Source of the DNA: Phycisphaerae bacterium
Lineage (GTDB): Bacteria > Planctomycetota > Phycisphaerae > Tepidisphaerales > Tepidisphaeraceae
Assembly: GCA_014380825.1 (NCBI GenBank)
Contig: JACMJD010000566.1
Coordinates: 1-7,292, forward strand
Reading direction: 5' to 3'
Length of the DNA stretch: 7,292 bases
Part shown: one piece after another, positions 1-6,842 of the stretch
Position numbering within the stretch: the stretch's first letter is position 1
Layout of the letters: every line of letters begins with the position of its first letter
Notes under the pieces: generated by a model
Told to the model about the DNA's origin: nothing
The model's database searches: none
What the model saw: only the letters and a program-made list of their open reading frames with translations
Position numbers and translations under genes: made by a program

Positions 1-1650
1 CTCGCCACCGTTGCGACGAATTACAATACCGATGGCAAGCTGTTCACGCAGGGCAATCTCACCAGCGTGCGGATCGCCAATGCCGACAAAGACGCGGTGA
101 ACTACGCCGACCTGGTGACCCTGGCGGCCAACTGGACGGCGGCGAATCCGAATCTCTCCGGATTCAGCGCAGCCGTGCAGGCGGATGGTGATCGCGCGTT
201 CGCGCTCACCTCGGGCGGTTCGCGTCATCAATACATCGCCAGGGGCAGCGGCGCCTGGTCGAATGCAGCCAACTGGAGCAATGGCGTGCCGAACAGCGCG
301 GGCGCGGTCGCCAGCTTGCTCACCAAGCCGCAGGATGATGTGACGCTGGAAGTCGACGGCGTGTTCACGATCGGCCAACTGAACTTCGACAACTTCTTTA
401 ACTACACGCTGAACGGCGGCGGCGCTTTGTTGTTCCAGACCAACAACGGCGCGAGAGCCGAGATCAACACGTTTGCCGCGAGCCCCACGATTTCTGCTTC
501 GGTGTCGATCAATTCCAACACCGATGCAACGGTCACGTATGCCACCGACACGCTGACGCTCAGCGGCGCGCTCACTACCAGCGCCGCCGGTACGACGCTC
601 GCGAAGGTCGGGGCGGGCAAGCTAGTGATTTCCGGCACGCAGTTTCACGCCCCCGGCGCCACGCTGGCGGTCAATGGCGGCGTGGTGGATCTGAACTCGA
701 ACGCGGGCTCGGGCGGACCGAACCTCAACCTCACGACCGCAACCGGCACGACCGCGAACTTCAACGCTTCGCAGAGCATGGCGAACATCACGAACAACGG
801 CGCGTTCAATGTGAACGTCGGCAGCAGCGTCGTCGGCACGGTCGACGGCACGGGCAACACGTCCGTCGCCACGCCCGCGACGATCGCCGCGGTGCGTTAT
901 CGGCAGAGCACGCTCTCGGTGAATGGAACCGCGAGTGTCATTGCAAATGGCTCGTCGTCATCGCTCAGCATCGTCGACCAGCTCGTGCTGCCCGGCACGG
1001 GCAAGCTGGATCTGAATGACAATGACCTGGTCGTCAGCAGCAGCACCTACGCCGCCATCACGGGCAGCATTGCCACCGCCCGCAACAGCGGCGCGTGGGA
1101 CGGCCCCGGCATCACCAGCACGGCCGCCAAGAACGCGACGCCGAAAAACAGAACGCTGGGCACGCTCACCGGCGCGCAGTTCCACGCCGCCCAAGGCGCC
1201 GGCGCCACCTTCGACGGCGTGACGGTGCTCGACACGGACGTGCTCGTCAAATTCCCCTACTACGGCGACGTTGACTTCAACGGCTTAGTCGACTTCGACG
1301 ACTACAGCCGCATCGACTCCGGCTTCAACAACAACCGTACGGGTTGGTTCAACGGCGATGTCGACTACAACGGGATCGTCGACTTCGACGACTACTCGCT
1401 AATCGACCAGGCGTTCAATACCCAAAGCGGTACGCTGCGTCGCGCGATGTCATATTTGAATGGCAGCGATCGCAGCGACGCTGGAATGGATGCGCCATCA
1501 TTGCAACTGGTGGTGGATCACCTCGGGCAGTTCGGTGAACAATACGCAGCCGGATTCCTGGCATCGGTGCCGGAACCGACGAGCGCAATCGTCTTCGCCG
1601 GGCTTGCCGCTTCAGCGGCAAGCGTGCGTCGACGTCGTCGATGCAACTGA
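1..1650 (+). CDS. Partial (5' end outside window) secreted beta-strand-repeat protein with dockerin-like pair and PEP-CTERM tail
   Basis: The frame is open from base 1 to a TGA at 1648-1650, so 549 C-terminal residues are visible and the GTG at 67 is not a real start. Codons 1-45 look like the end of a degenerate planctomycete dockerin-like pair (a VNYADLVTLAANW segment). Next comes an autotransporter-associated beta-strand repeat: GSGAWSNAANWSNGVP near codons 83-98 and LAKVGAGKLVISG near codons 200-212, matching the family's typical G-W-ANW-P opening and LTKtGaGtLvLSG closing. A beta-rich segment with GKLDLNDNDLVV and GAWDGPGITS follows. Two EF-hand loops of dockerin type lie at 1267-1302 and 1357-1392, then a helical linker, and a PEP-CTERM tail from 1567 (VPEPTS, hydrophobic stretch, RRRRRCN). 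Inferred role: exported structural or substrate-binding surface protein sorted by an exosortase. The missing N-terminus could carry an enzyme domain. Convergent with the minus-strand genes. Confidence 0.85.
   Translation, partial: LATVATNYNTDGKLFTQGNLTSVRIANADKDAVNYADLVTLAANWTAANPNLSGFSAAVQADGDRAFALTSGGSRHQYIARGSGAWSNAANWSNGVPNSAGAVASLLTKPQDDVTLEVDGVFTIGQLNFDNFFNYTLNGGGALLFQTNNGARAEINTFAASPTISASVSINSNTDATVTYATDTLTLSGALTTSAAGTTLAKVGAGKLVISGTQFHAPGATLAVNGGVVDLNSNAGSGGPNLNLTTATGTTANFNASQSMANITNNGAFNVNVGSSVVGTVDGTGNTSVATPATIAAVRYRQSTLSVNGTASVIANGSSSSLSIVDQLVLPGTGKLDLNDNDLVVSSSTYAAITGSIATARNSGAWDGPGITSTAAKNATPKNRTLGTLTGAQFHAAQGAGATFDGVTVLDTDVLVKFPYYGDVDFNGLVDFDDYSRIDSGFNNNRTGWFNGDVDYNGIVDFDDYSLIDQAFNTQSGTLRRAMSYLNGSDRSDAGMDAPSLQLVVDHLGQFGEQYAAGFLASVPEPTSAIVFAGLAASAASVRRRRRCN
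1255..1428 (+). repeat. Dockerin-like cassette, copy 1 (encodes two EF-hand loops)
   Basis: This copy encodes YYGDVDFNGLVDFDD followed by YSRID, a spacer NNNRTGW, then GDVDYNGIVDFDD followed by YSLID. Each loop has D at positions 1 and 3, N at 5, G at 6, a hydrophobic residue at 8, D at 9 and D at 12, as in type I dockerins. Bases 1288-1317 form a perfect 30-bp inverted repeat with 2158-2187 (copy 2). The whole segment, and the coding sequence after it to 1650, is also very similar to the complement of 6843-7235 (copy 3). Confidence 0.9.
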
Positions 1651-1672
1651 TTCGTCGTCTCACCAAACGAAG

Positions 1673-1714
1673 AAACGCCCGAAGTGCCGTTCGCACTTCG
1701 GGCGTTTTTGTTTT
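1673..1714. terminator. Bidirectional Rho-independent terminator between convergent genes
   Basis: Bases 1673-1687 pair perfectly with 1693-1707 (15 bp, loop of 5). On the plus strand the stem runs into TTTTTGTTTT (1705-1714). On the minus strand the stem ends in TTT and continues CTTCGTTT, a weaker U-rich tract. It sits 22 bases after the stop of the plus-strand PEP-CTERM gene and 19 bases after the stop of the minus-strand tautomerase gene, so it can end both transcripts. Confidence 0.9.
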
Positions 1715-1726
1715 CGGCAGTCTCCC

Positions 1727-1927
1727 TTACTTCTTCTTCCGATACTCCGTCGTCAGCACGCCCGCGAAGCCCCAGTTCTCGAGCTCGACTTCATCGATCA
1801 CCACATGCGTATGCTCCGGCTGTTTGCCCAGCACGCGCACCAGCGTGTCTGTGATCTCTTTTACGATCTGCGCTTTCTGCTTCGTCGTCACTCCATCTTT
1901 GGTGATGCGAACGTTCACGTAAGGCAT
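1727..1927 (-). CDS. 4-oxalocrotonate tautomerase family protein
   Basis: A 66-residue protein beginning MPYVNVRITKDGVT and ending in KKK. Family members use the amino-terminal proline, exposed after Met removal, as catalytic base in keto-enol tautomerisation; this is why the ATG at 1927 is chosen over an in-frame GTG at 1972, which would add 15 residues and bury the proline. A GAGGAG at 1939-1944 lies 11 bases upstream, slightly long. Length is close to the roughly 62 residues of classical 4-OT subunits, which assemble as hexamers in the cytoplasm. Pro1 is present, but by my hand alignment the positions of classical Arg11 and Arg39 hold Val12 and His40, so the substrate is probably not 4-oxalocrotonate. 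The VVIDEV..ENWG segment resembles a common, poorly characterised tautomerase subgroup. It follows the GH81 gene by 44 bp with no strong terminator between, so the two may share a transcript. Substrate unknown. Confidence 0.88.
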   Translation of the reverse strand: MPYVNVRITKDGVTTKQKAQIVKEITDTLVRVLGKQPEHTHVVIDEVELENWGFAGVLTTEYRKKK

Positions 1928-1938
1928 ATCAAGCTGCG

Positions 1939-1962
1939 CTCCTCGCACGCGCGCCGGCGTGC
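1939..1962 (-). promoter_or_regulatory. Ribosome binding site of the tautomerase gene with adjacent small hairpin
   Basis: On the minus strand GAGGAG (1944-1939) precedes the ATG at 1927 by 11 bases. Immediately upstream, 1945-1950 can pair with 1957-1962 (6 GC-rich base pairs, 6-base loop). No U tract follows the hairpin, so it is not a convincing terminator of the GH81 gene; it might slow readthrough or protect an RNA end. Confidence 0.5.
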
Positions 1963-1971
1963 AAGGGCACA

Positions 1972-4900
1972 CTATACGACCTTCAATCCGCGTGGCGACT
2001 TCCCCGGCAGCGCCGGCGGCAGTGAAGAGGCCGGTCGCAACACTGCGCTCTGCGTGTTGAACGCCTGATCGATCAGCGAGTAATCGTCAAAGTCGACAAT
2101 GCCGTTGCCGTCGACGTCTCCGTTGAGCCAACCGGTGCGGTTGTTGTTGAAGCCCGCGTCGATGCGGCTGTAGTCGTCGAAGTCGACCACGCCGTTGAAA
2201 TCCACGTCGCCGTAATACGCGTACTTCACCAGCACTGCGGTGGTGTCGATCGTTTCGCCCGCGAAGAGCGTCGTCGGCGTGTAGAGCGCCTTGAACTCCG
2301 TGGCTTCCATCGTGCCGAGCGTGGTGTTCTTCGGATTCGCGTTCTTGGCCTTGTCGCTGGTCAGACCATTGCCCGTCCAGGTGCCGCTGCTGCGTGCGGA
2401 ACTGATCAGACCCTGCACCGCGATCAGCGGCGATGTCGGCGCGTCATAGTCCACGATCATCGCGTTGTCGAAGATGTCGAGCCGGCCCGTCGCGGGAATC
2501 GAGAGCGATTTCGTCACGATCACCTGGGTGCCATTCGCCGGGAGTTGCGCCAGGCCGCTGACGTTCAGCCCAGCCAGGTGTTGCGACGCATTGAACAACA
2601 GCGTCGCGCCCGCTGCGACATTTACGGAGAGATTCGACGACCCGGACAGCGCGTCGCCGGCGAACGTAAACGTGCCGGCGTTGACGTTGAGCGTATCGTT
2701 CCCAGTCCCGCCGTTGAACGTCACCGGTTTCGCCACCGGGCCGTTGAAATCGAGCGTGTCGTTCTGGCCAAGGCTGGTGAAGACAACCGAGTTCACGCTG
2801 CTCGCGTCGAACGATTGATTGTTGCTGCCCAGCGTTACGGTAATCGTCGAACCGCTTTGACTGATCGCGAAACTATCGGCGCTCGCCGACCCACCCACTT
2901 GCAGAATACCGCTGCCGTCGATCGCGGCGAACGCGCTGTACACCGTCGTCGTGCGCGGGCCGGCGAGGAAGCTGTCGATCACCACGCCGGCCGCGTTCAG
3001 CACGTTCACGGTTTGCGGCGATGCGCTGGAGTTGTACGCGACATACGTTTTCTTGCCGGTAGTCGTGTTCGTGTACACGCCACCAACCGGAACTGACAGG
3101 CGGAAGTTGTAATCGCGCAGGCCGTACGCGCGGTTCGCGTGCGTGATGTAGTACGGAATTCCGCTGACCGCATTCGCATTGTCCGCCGCGTTGAGCGTCG
3201 CGTATCGCGCGAATTCGTTCGCCGAGAGTTGGGGGTTCACCTGCGCCTGCATTCCGAGGATGACCGCCAGCCAGTTGTTGCCGTCGTCGCTGTTGCCCAA
3301 GGTTTGATACGGATCGGCGCCACCGATCGCCGCCATCGTCGCGTTGATGACCGCCTGCATGTTCGCGTTGTACTTGCCCAGGAAATCCATCGACGGCCAC
3401 GCGGGCAGCCCGACGATGCCGAGCTGATACTTCGGCTGGTTGCCGAAGAACGTCTGCTGCTGCCGCGTGAAGTCCGCATTGATGGCCGTGTTGCGATTGG
3501 CCGGATAACCCGGCGGATTCAGATCGTTGTGCGCGACGTTCAGCCAGTATTCCGTTTCCGATTTGGATTCAATCGCGTAACCCATCATTCCCGCATCGAG
3601 CATCGCCTGGTTGTTCAGCGCCGCGCCGAGCAGCACCAGACCCTGCCACGATTGAACGGCCTCGCTCACGGACTCCTGATTGTTTCCCTGATTCCCCAGC
3701 GAATCGCCCAGGCCGTCTGCATAGCTGTGGCCCCGCCATGCGTTGAACGTGCGCAGGTATGGCTCGGAGGTGTCGGCCCGATCCCAGTTCGCGTACGAGC
3801 GCGCGACCATCGTCGCGATCGCGCCGTAGTTTGTCGCCCAGGTCGGATCGAGCATCGCCAGCACTGCGGCAGAGCTCGTGAGATAGCCGAGATGGAAATG
3901 CAGATCGGTGTAATGCTCCGATCCGAACGCTGGCGGATACGCGATCAGCGCTTTGTCCTTCGGGTAATACGTGTAGAACCGATTGTCGCCCGCCTGATAT
4001 GTCAGCCAGTTGGTGACACCGGTTCGTAGAATGTTGAGCAGTCGCGTGTAATTCGGGTCGTTCAACTGCTTGGCCATCAGCGTCATCTGCGCGGCCTGCG
4101 AGAGCGTGGTCTGTCCGCCGTAGCTGTCGGAGCCGAGACCGAGTTGATATGTGTTCAACCAGCCAGCCATTTTCGCGGGATTGAAATCGGACGTCCCGCC
4201 GATCTGCTGCGGCGCGGGCAGGACGAAGTTCAAACCGTTCGTCGGCTGAACGATCGTGAACGAATTGCCGAGCGAAACGCGGATCGTTCCGTAAATCGTC
4301 GGATACGTGTAACCGGCGATCGTCGACGGTCCGCTGGTGATGTCGCGATAGTTGTGAGGCAGCCACCCTTGCAAAAGGTCGGTGGATGCGCCGGCTTTGA
4401 GCAGATCCGACGCGACGTTCCATGTCGTCGTGATCGCACCGGCGGCGACATTGTAGCTGTAGCCATACGTCGTCGTGCGCGGAACCGCGTACGCATGCTG
4501 ATAGAAGTCGGCGAAGATCGCGTTGGTCGCGGCCGGCAATGTCGCGACCGCGAGATAATGATCCGCACCGGCGAATGCGACGTTGAAACCAGTCGCGTTC
4601 GGCACGAACACGGTTCCGGCCGGTGCGAAGACGGCGAAGTTCACGCCGGTTTTGGTGAAGCGGAAGTGATCGGTGCTGAAACCCGCGCCGCCGTTGCCGA
4701 GTGATGCGCCCGCGGCGTCGGAAATCGTTCCGTAGGTTCCGGCCGCGCCGAACGTGAGCGTCGGGCTGACGTTGTTGAACTCGTACCATGCCATCGGACT
4801 GCCCTGCACGGCCGTCACGTCGACGTAGCGGGTTTCGCTTTGCTCCATGCGGAAACGAACCATCCAGTCGCTGTAATCGACCACCGCGTCGCGGGCAAAC

Positions 4901-5928
4901 GTCGTTCCATTTCCGCCTACCGAGACGGTCTGCTCGCCGCTATATCCGATGTTGTTCGCGACGCTGTTGATGCCGGTGTAACCGGAGACGGTCACGCCGC
5001 TGGATTGCGTGAACAGCTTCTGCGGCATCGTGTACAAGCTGCCGGCGAATCCTGATTTGAGGATCAAGGTCCACCAGTCGTTCGTCGGCAGCGGGGAATT
5101 GGCCGGGCGATTGATCCAGTCGTAAGCGGTTTGATAAGCGATGTTCGAGTTCTGCCCGCCGGGCGGTGTCGATGCGTACGAACCGAGGCCGGCGGGATCG
5201 GGTTTCACCGCAACGGTGGTCGAGTTGTAAATCGTCGCGCCCTGTTGAGCGGATGTGAGGCCAGCTCCCGTGACGGTGATCGTCGGCGTGCCGACGTTCG
5301 GATCGGTGTAAGTGAACGTCTTGGTGCTCGTGCCGGCAGTCACGGTGGTATTCGCGCCAGTGGAAAACGTGGCACCGGCGGACGTGCTGCTCAGCGTGAT
5401 CGGCTGACCGCCGCCACCTGCATTCGCGGGGTTGCCGAAGGAATCTTTCAGCGTGAGCGTAATCGTTGTCGATGCCAGGCTCGTCCGCGTGCCGACGGAT
5501 TCGCTGGTGAAATCAATCTGTGTCGGCGCGTTGGCCGTAACTGTTTCAGTCTGTAGCGAGCTGGCGAGCCCGCTCGACGAAACGGCGAGCGTTGGAACAG
5601 CCGCAACCGTGTCAACGTAAAACACATCCGCACTGCTCGAGCCGGCCGGAACGGTCACGCTCGTGATCGTGTTCAATCCGGCATCGACGAAATGTCCGCC
5701 GCTGGAACTGGTGCTCAGGTTAACGACTTGCCCCGCGCCGCCCGCGGTCTGCGGCACGTTCGCGGCATCCTGCAATTGCACCGTGATTGCAGTCGAATTC
5801 GCGCCGGCTGCGATCGTCTGCGACGAGGTGGCGAACACCACTTTCGTCGCCGCGAGCAACAGTCGCGGTTCAAGGCGGTCAAAAAAGTCCTGTGACAATC
5901 GAACCGGCTTGTTGCGCTTCCGTTGCAT
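1972..5928 (-). CDS. Multidomain glycoside hydrolase family 81 endo-beta-1,3-glucanase with LEPR-XLL N-terminus and dockerin-like C-terminus
   Basis: 1318 residues from the ATG at 5928. This start is preferred over the ATG at 5934 because AGGAG (5939-5935) lies 6 bases before it and touches the other. Domains in order: basic N-terminus with DRLEPRLLLAA (residues 18-27), the LEPR-XLL signature; two bacterial Ig-like (invasin-type) domains, about 30-220; GH81 region, about 240-970, with PLPTNDWW at 279-286, VQGSP at 374-378, DLHFHLGY at 675-682 and NQESVSEA around 750-757; a beta-rich stretch with one RTX-like NGGTGND at 1072-1078; the shared cassette from about 1148 (GRLD); dockerin-type loops at 1241-1252 and 1271-1282. 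Asp675, the likely general acid, and Glu752/Glu756 have the spacing expected of GH81 catalytic residues. GH81 enzymes hydrolyse internal beta-1,3-glucan linkages by inversion. The protein ends with no PEP-CTERM tail, and no classical hydrophobic signal peptide is visible. An extracellular location is inferred from the domains. Confidence 0.93.
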   Translation of the reverse strand: MQRKRNKPVRLSQDFFDRLEPRLLLAATKVVFATSSQTIAAGANSTAITVQLQDAANVPQTAGGAGQVVNLSTSSSGGHFVDAGLNTITSVTVPAGSSSADVFYVDTVAAVPTLAVSSSGLASSLQTETVTANAPTQIDFTSESVGTRTSLASTTITLTLKDSFGNPANAGGGGQPITLSSTSAGATFSTGANTTVTAGTSTKTFTYTDPNVGTPTITVTGAGLTSAQQGATIYNSTTVAVKPDPAGLGSYASTPPGGQNSNIAYQTAYDWINRPANSPLPTNDWWTLILKSGFAGSLYTMPQKLFTQSSGVTVSGYTGINSVANNIGYSGEQTVSVGGNGTTFARDAVVDYSDWMVRFRMEQSETRYVDVTAVQGSPMAWYEFNNVSPTLTFGAAGTYGTISDAAGASLGNGGAGFSTDHFRFTKTGVNFAVFAPAGTVFVPNATGFNVAFAGADHYLAVATLPAATNAIFADFYQHAYAVPRTTTYGYSYNVAAGAITTTWNVASDLLKAGASTDLLQGWLPHNYRDITSGPSTIAGYTYPTIYGTIRVSLGNSFTIVQPTNGLNFVLPAPQQIGGTSDFNPAKMAGWLNTYQLGLGSDSYGGQTTLSQAAQMTLMAKQLNDPNYTRLLNILRTGVTNWLTYQAGDNRFYTYYPKDKALIAYPPAFGSEHYTDLHFHLGYLTSSAAVLAMLDPTWATNYGAIATMVARSYANWDRADTSEPYLRTFNAWRGHSYADGLGDSLGNQGNNQESVSEAVQSWQGLVLLGAALNNQAMLDAGMMGYAIESKSETEYWLNVAHNDLNPPGYPANRNTAINADFTRQQQTFFGNQPKYQLGIVGLPAWPSMDFLGKYNANMQAVINATMAAIGGADPYQTLGNSDDGNNWLAVILGMQAQVNPQLSANEFARYATLNAADNANAVSGIPYYITHANRAYGLRDYNFRLSVPVGGVYTNTTTGKKTYVAYNSSASPQTVNVLNAAGVVIDSFLAGPRTTTVYSAFAAIDGSGILQVGGSASADSFAISQSGSTITVTLGSNNQSFDASSVNSVVFTSLGQNDTLDFNGPVAKPVTFNGGTGNDTLNVNAGTFTFAGDALSGSSNLSVNVAAGATLLFNASQHLAGLNVSGLAQLPANGTQVIVTKSLSIPATGRLDIFDNAMIVDYDAPTSPLIAVQGLISSARSSGTWTGNGLTSDKAKNANPKNTTLGTMEATEFKALYTPTTLFAGETIDTTAVLVKYAYYGDVDFNGVVDFDDYSRIDAGFNNNRTGWLNGDVDGNGIVDFDDYSLIDQAFNTQSAVLRPASSLPPALPGKSPRGLKVV
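2047..2220 (-). repeat. Dockerin-like cassette, copy 2 (inside the GH81 gene)
   Basis: Encodes YYGDVDFNGVVDFDDYSRID and, 30 residues on, GDVDGNGIVDFDDYSLID, then AFNTQS. Both calcium loops are canonical. The bases at 2158-2187 are a perfect 30-bp inverted match to 1288-1317. Unlike copies 1 and 3, similarity to the other two genes stops just after NTQS: a short proline-rich tail replaces the helical linker and PEP-CTERM signal. Confidence 0.9.
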
Positions 5929-5934
5929 GAACAT

Positions 5935-5939
5935 CTCCT
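5935..5939 (-). promoter_or_regulatory. Ribosome binding site that sets the GH81 start
   Basis: AGGAG on the minus strand, directly abutting the ATG at 5934 and 6 bases before the ATG at 5928. Normal spacing selects 5928 as the start codon. Confidence 0.7.
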
Positions 5940-5980
5940 ACAAAACAAATTGAGCTGCGGGCGAATGGAATCGGGGGAAC

Positions 5981-6034
5981 AAAAAACGATTCACCCATCG
6001 GCGCGCATGCGCGACGCGCCGAGTGGGTGAATCG
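5981..6034 (-). terminator. Rho-independent terminator after the small PEP-CTERM gene
   Basis: Bases 5987-6005 pair with 6015-6034, giving 19 base pairs with a single bulged base at 6023 and a 9-base loop. Read on the minus strand the stem is followed at once by six T (5986-5981). It begins 16 bases after the stop codon at 6051. The T tract ends only 41 bases before the GH81 ribosome binding site, which leaves little space for a separate GH81 promoter. Confidence 0.9.
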
Positions 6035-6050
6035 AATACAAACTCTTCGA

Positions 6051-6698
6051 TCAGTGACTGCGACGGCGGCGACGCGCCACCAGTGAACCGCCGCCGATCG
6101 CGAGCAGCGCGAGCGACGTGGGTTCGGGAACCGGCGCCAGCGAGACATCATCAAGGTTGATGGTCGTGCTGCTGCCGTCGATCGCGCCGACGATCGCGTC
6201 AAACTCAACCTGCACGTGATCCGTGCCGGCCGGAGCCGTCAGGTTCAGCGTGTTCAGCGTGTAACCCGCCGGGCTGTTCGTGATGTTCTGGATGCCCGAG
6301 TTACCCACAACGCCGTTGGCCGCGTTGAAGTACAGGACCTGATAAAAGCCCACACCGCTGGGGCCGACGAACGTCGTCTTTGCCCAGAAATTCAGCGTAT
6401 AAGCGCCCGGCGAAACCGTGCCCGGGCCGGTGATCTGGAACAGCGCCGCGTTCGCGCCGCCGCCCTGACTGGAACCGGTAAATTGCGCATCGAACAGTCC
6501 GCCGTGCGGCTGTGTCGAGTCTTGCGCGTACGTATTGGTCGTGCCGCCGGCGACACCGTTGGGCAGCCAGTTAGCGACAAACGGAGAATTCGCCTGACCG
6601 GTCTCCATGTCTCCGTTAATCAGAACGTTTTGCGCGAACGTCGGTGACGTCGCAAACAACAGCGCAGTAGCCGCGCTAAGGATTAGCCCTTGCTTCAT
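6051..6698 (-). CDS. Small PEP-CTERM protein with carbohydrate-binding-like beta-sandwich
   Basis: 215 residues. The ATG at 6698 is preferred over an upstream in-frame start at 6821 because GGAGG lies at 6707-6703, 4 bases before it, and because it opens directly into a signal peptide (MKQGLILSAATALLFATSPTFAQ, likely cut after TFA or TFAQ). The longer start would overlap the upstream terminator hairpin. The mature part opens NVLINGDMETGQ and contains YTLNFWAK and INLDDVSL, the pattern of CBM4/9-like or DUF642-like jelly-roll domains in many PEP-CTERM proteins. The end is VPEPTSLALLAIGGGSLVARRRRRSH: PEP motif, hydrophobic helix, basic tail. In the PEP-CTERM/exosortase model this directs sorting to or through the envelope. 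Inferred role: surface or matrix protein, perhaps polysaccharide-binding; ligand not predictable. Terminators lie on both sides, so it is probably monocistronic. Confidence 0.87.
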   Translation of the reverse strand: MKQGLILSAATALLFATSPTFAQNVLINGDMETGQANSPFVANWLPNGVAGGTTNTYAQDSTQPHGGLFDAQFTGSSQGGGANAALFQITGPGTVSPGAYTLNFWAKTTFVGPSGVGFYQVLYFNAANGVVGNSGIQNITNSPAGYTLNTLNLTAPAGTDHVQVEFDAIVGAIDGSSTTINLDDVSLAPVPEPTSLALLAIGGGSLVARRRRRSH

Positions 6699-6770
6699 CT
6701 CGCCTCCACTAGGATTGAGAAATCGTTCGTAGCCCGTGGCACGGTCCAACAGCGGACGCGTGCATTTCGA

Positions 6771-6823
6771 AAACAAAAGGAACTTGGAGGACGCACGAAA
6801 GTTCGCCTGTGCGTCCTCCAAGT
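6771..6823 (-). terminator. Rho-independent terminator after the right-edge PEP-CTERM gene
   Basis: Bases 6782-6796 pair perfectly with 6809-6823 (15 bp, 12-base loop). On the minus strand the stem continues into TTCCTTTTGTTTT (6782-6771), a U-rich tract interrupted by CC and G. It starts 19 bases beyond the stop at 6843 and ends about 70 bases upstream of the next gene's start. Confidence 0.82.
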
Positions 6824-6842
6824 GTTCTTAGTGATATAGAGA

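Noticed and set aside
1072..1150. Repeated AAC/GGC/ACG-rich codons resembling microsatellite-like DNA in the left gene
   Set aside because: Explained by Ala/Thr/Asn/Gly-rich beta-repeat protein and codon bias; no fixed repeat unit at DNA level.
1925..1972. Upstream GTG start for the tautomerase at 1972, overlapping the GH81 stop as TAGTG
   Set aside because: It would add 15 residues before the catalytic proline and destroy the family's mechanism; the ATG at 1927 has its own GAGGAG.
1460..2068. Plus-strand open frame spanning the end of the PEP-CTERM gene, the terminator and the tautomerase gene
   Set aside because: It crosses a strong terminator and the antisense of two supported genes; composition is unlike a real protein.
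3139..4029. Long plus-strand open frame (296 codons) opposite the GH81 gene
   Set aside because: Arginine-rich, low-complexity composition with no recognisable domain; it is a GC-bias shadow of the GH81 frame.
3569..4789. 406-codon minus-strand open frame overlapping the GH81 gene in another frame
   Set aside because: Very arginine-rich with no motif, wholly inside the well-supported GH81 catalytic region.
6721..6749. Possible promoter upstream of the small PEP-CTERM gene (TTGGAC, 17 bases, ACGATT on the minus strand)
   Set aside because: The -35 is acceptable but the -10 matches the consensus at only two positions; too weak to list as a feature.
6699..6821. N-terminal extension of the small PEP-CTERM protein to 6821
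   Set aside because: It would start inside the preceding terminator hairpin and place 41 residues before a clear signal peptide; GGAGG supports 6698.
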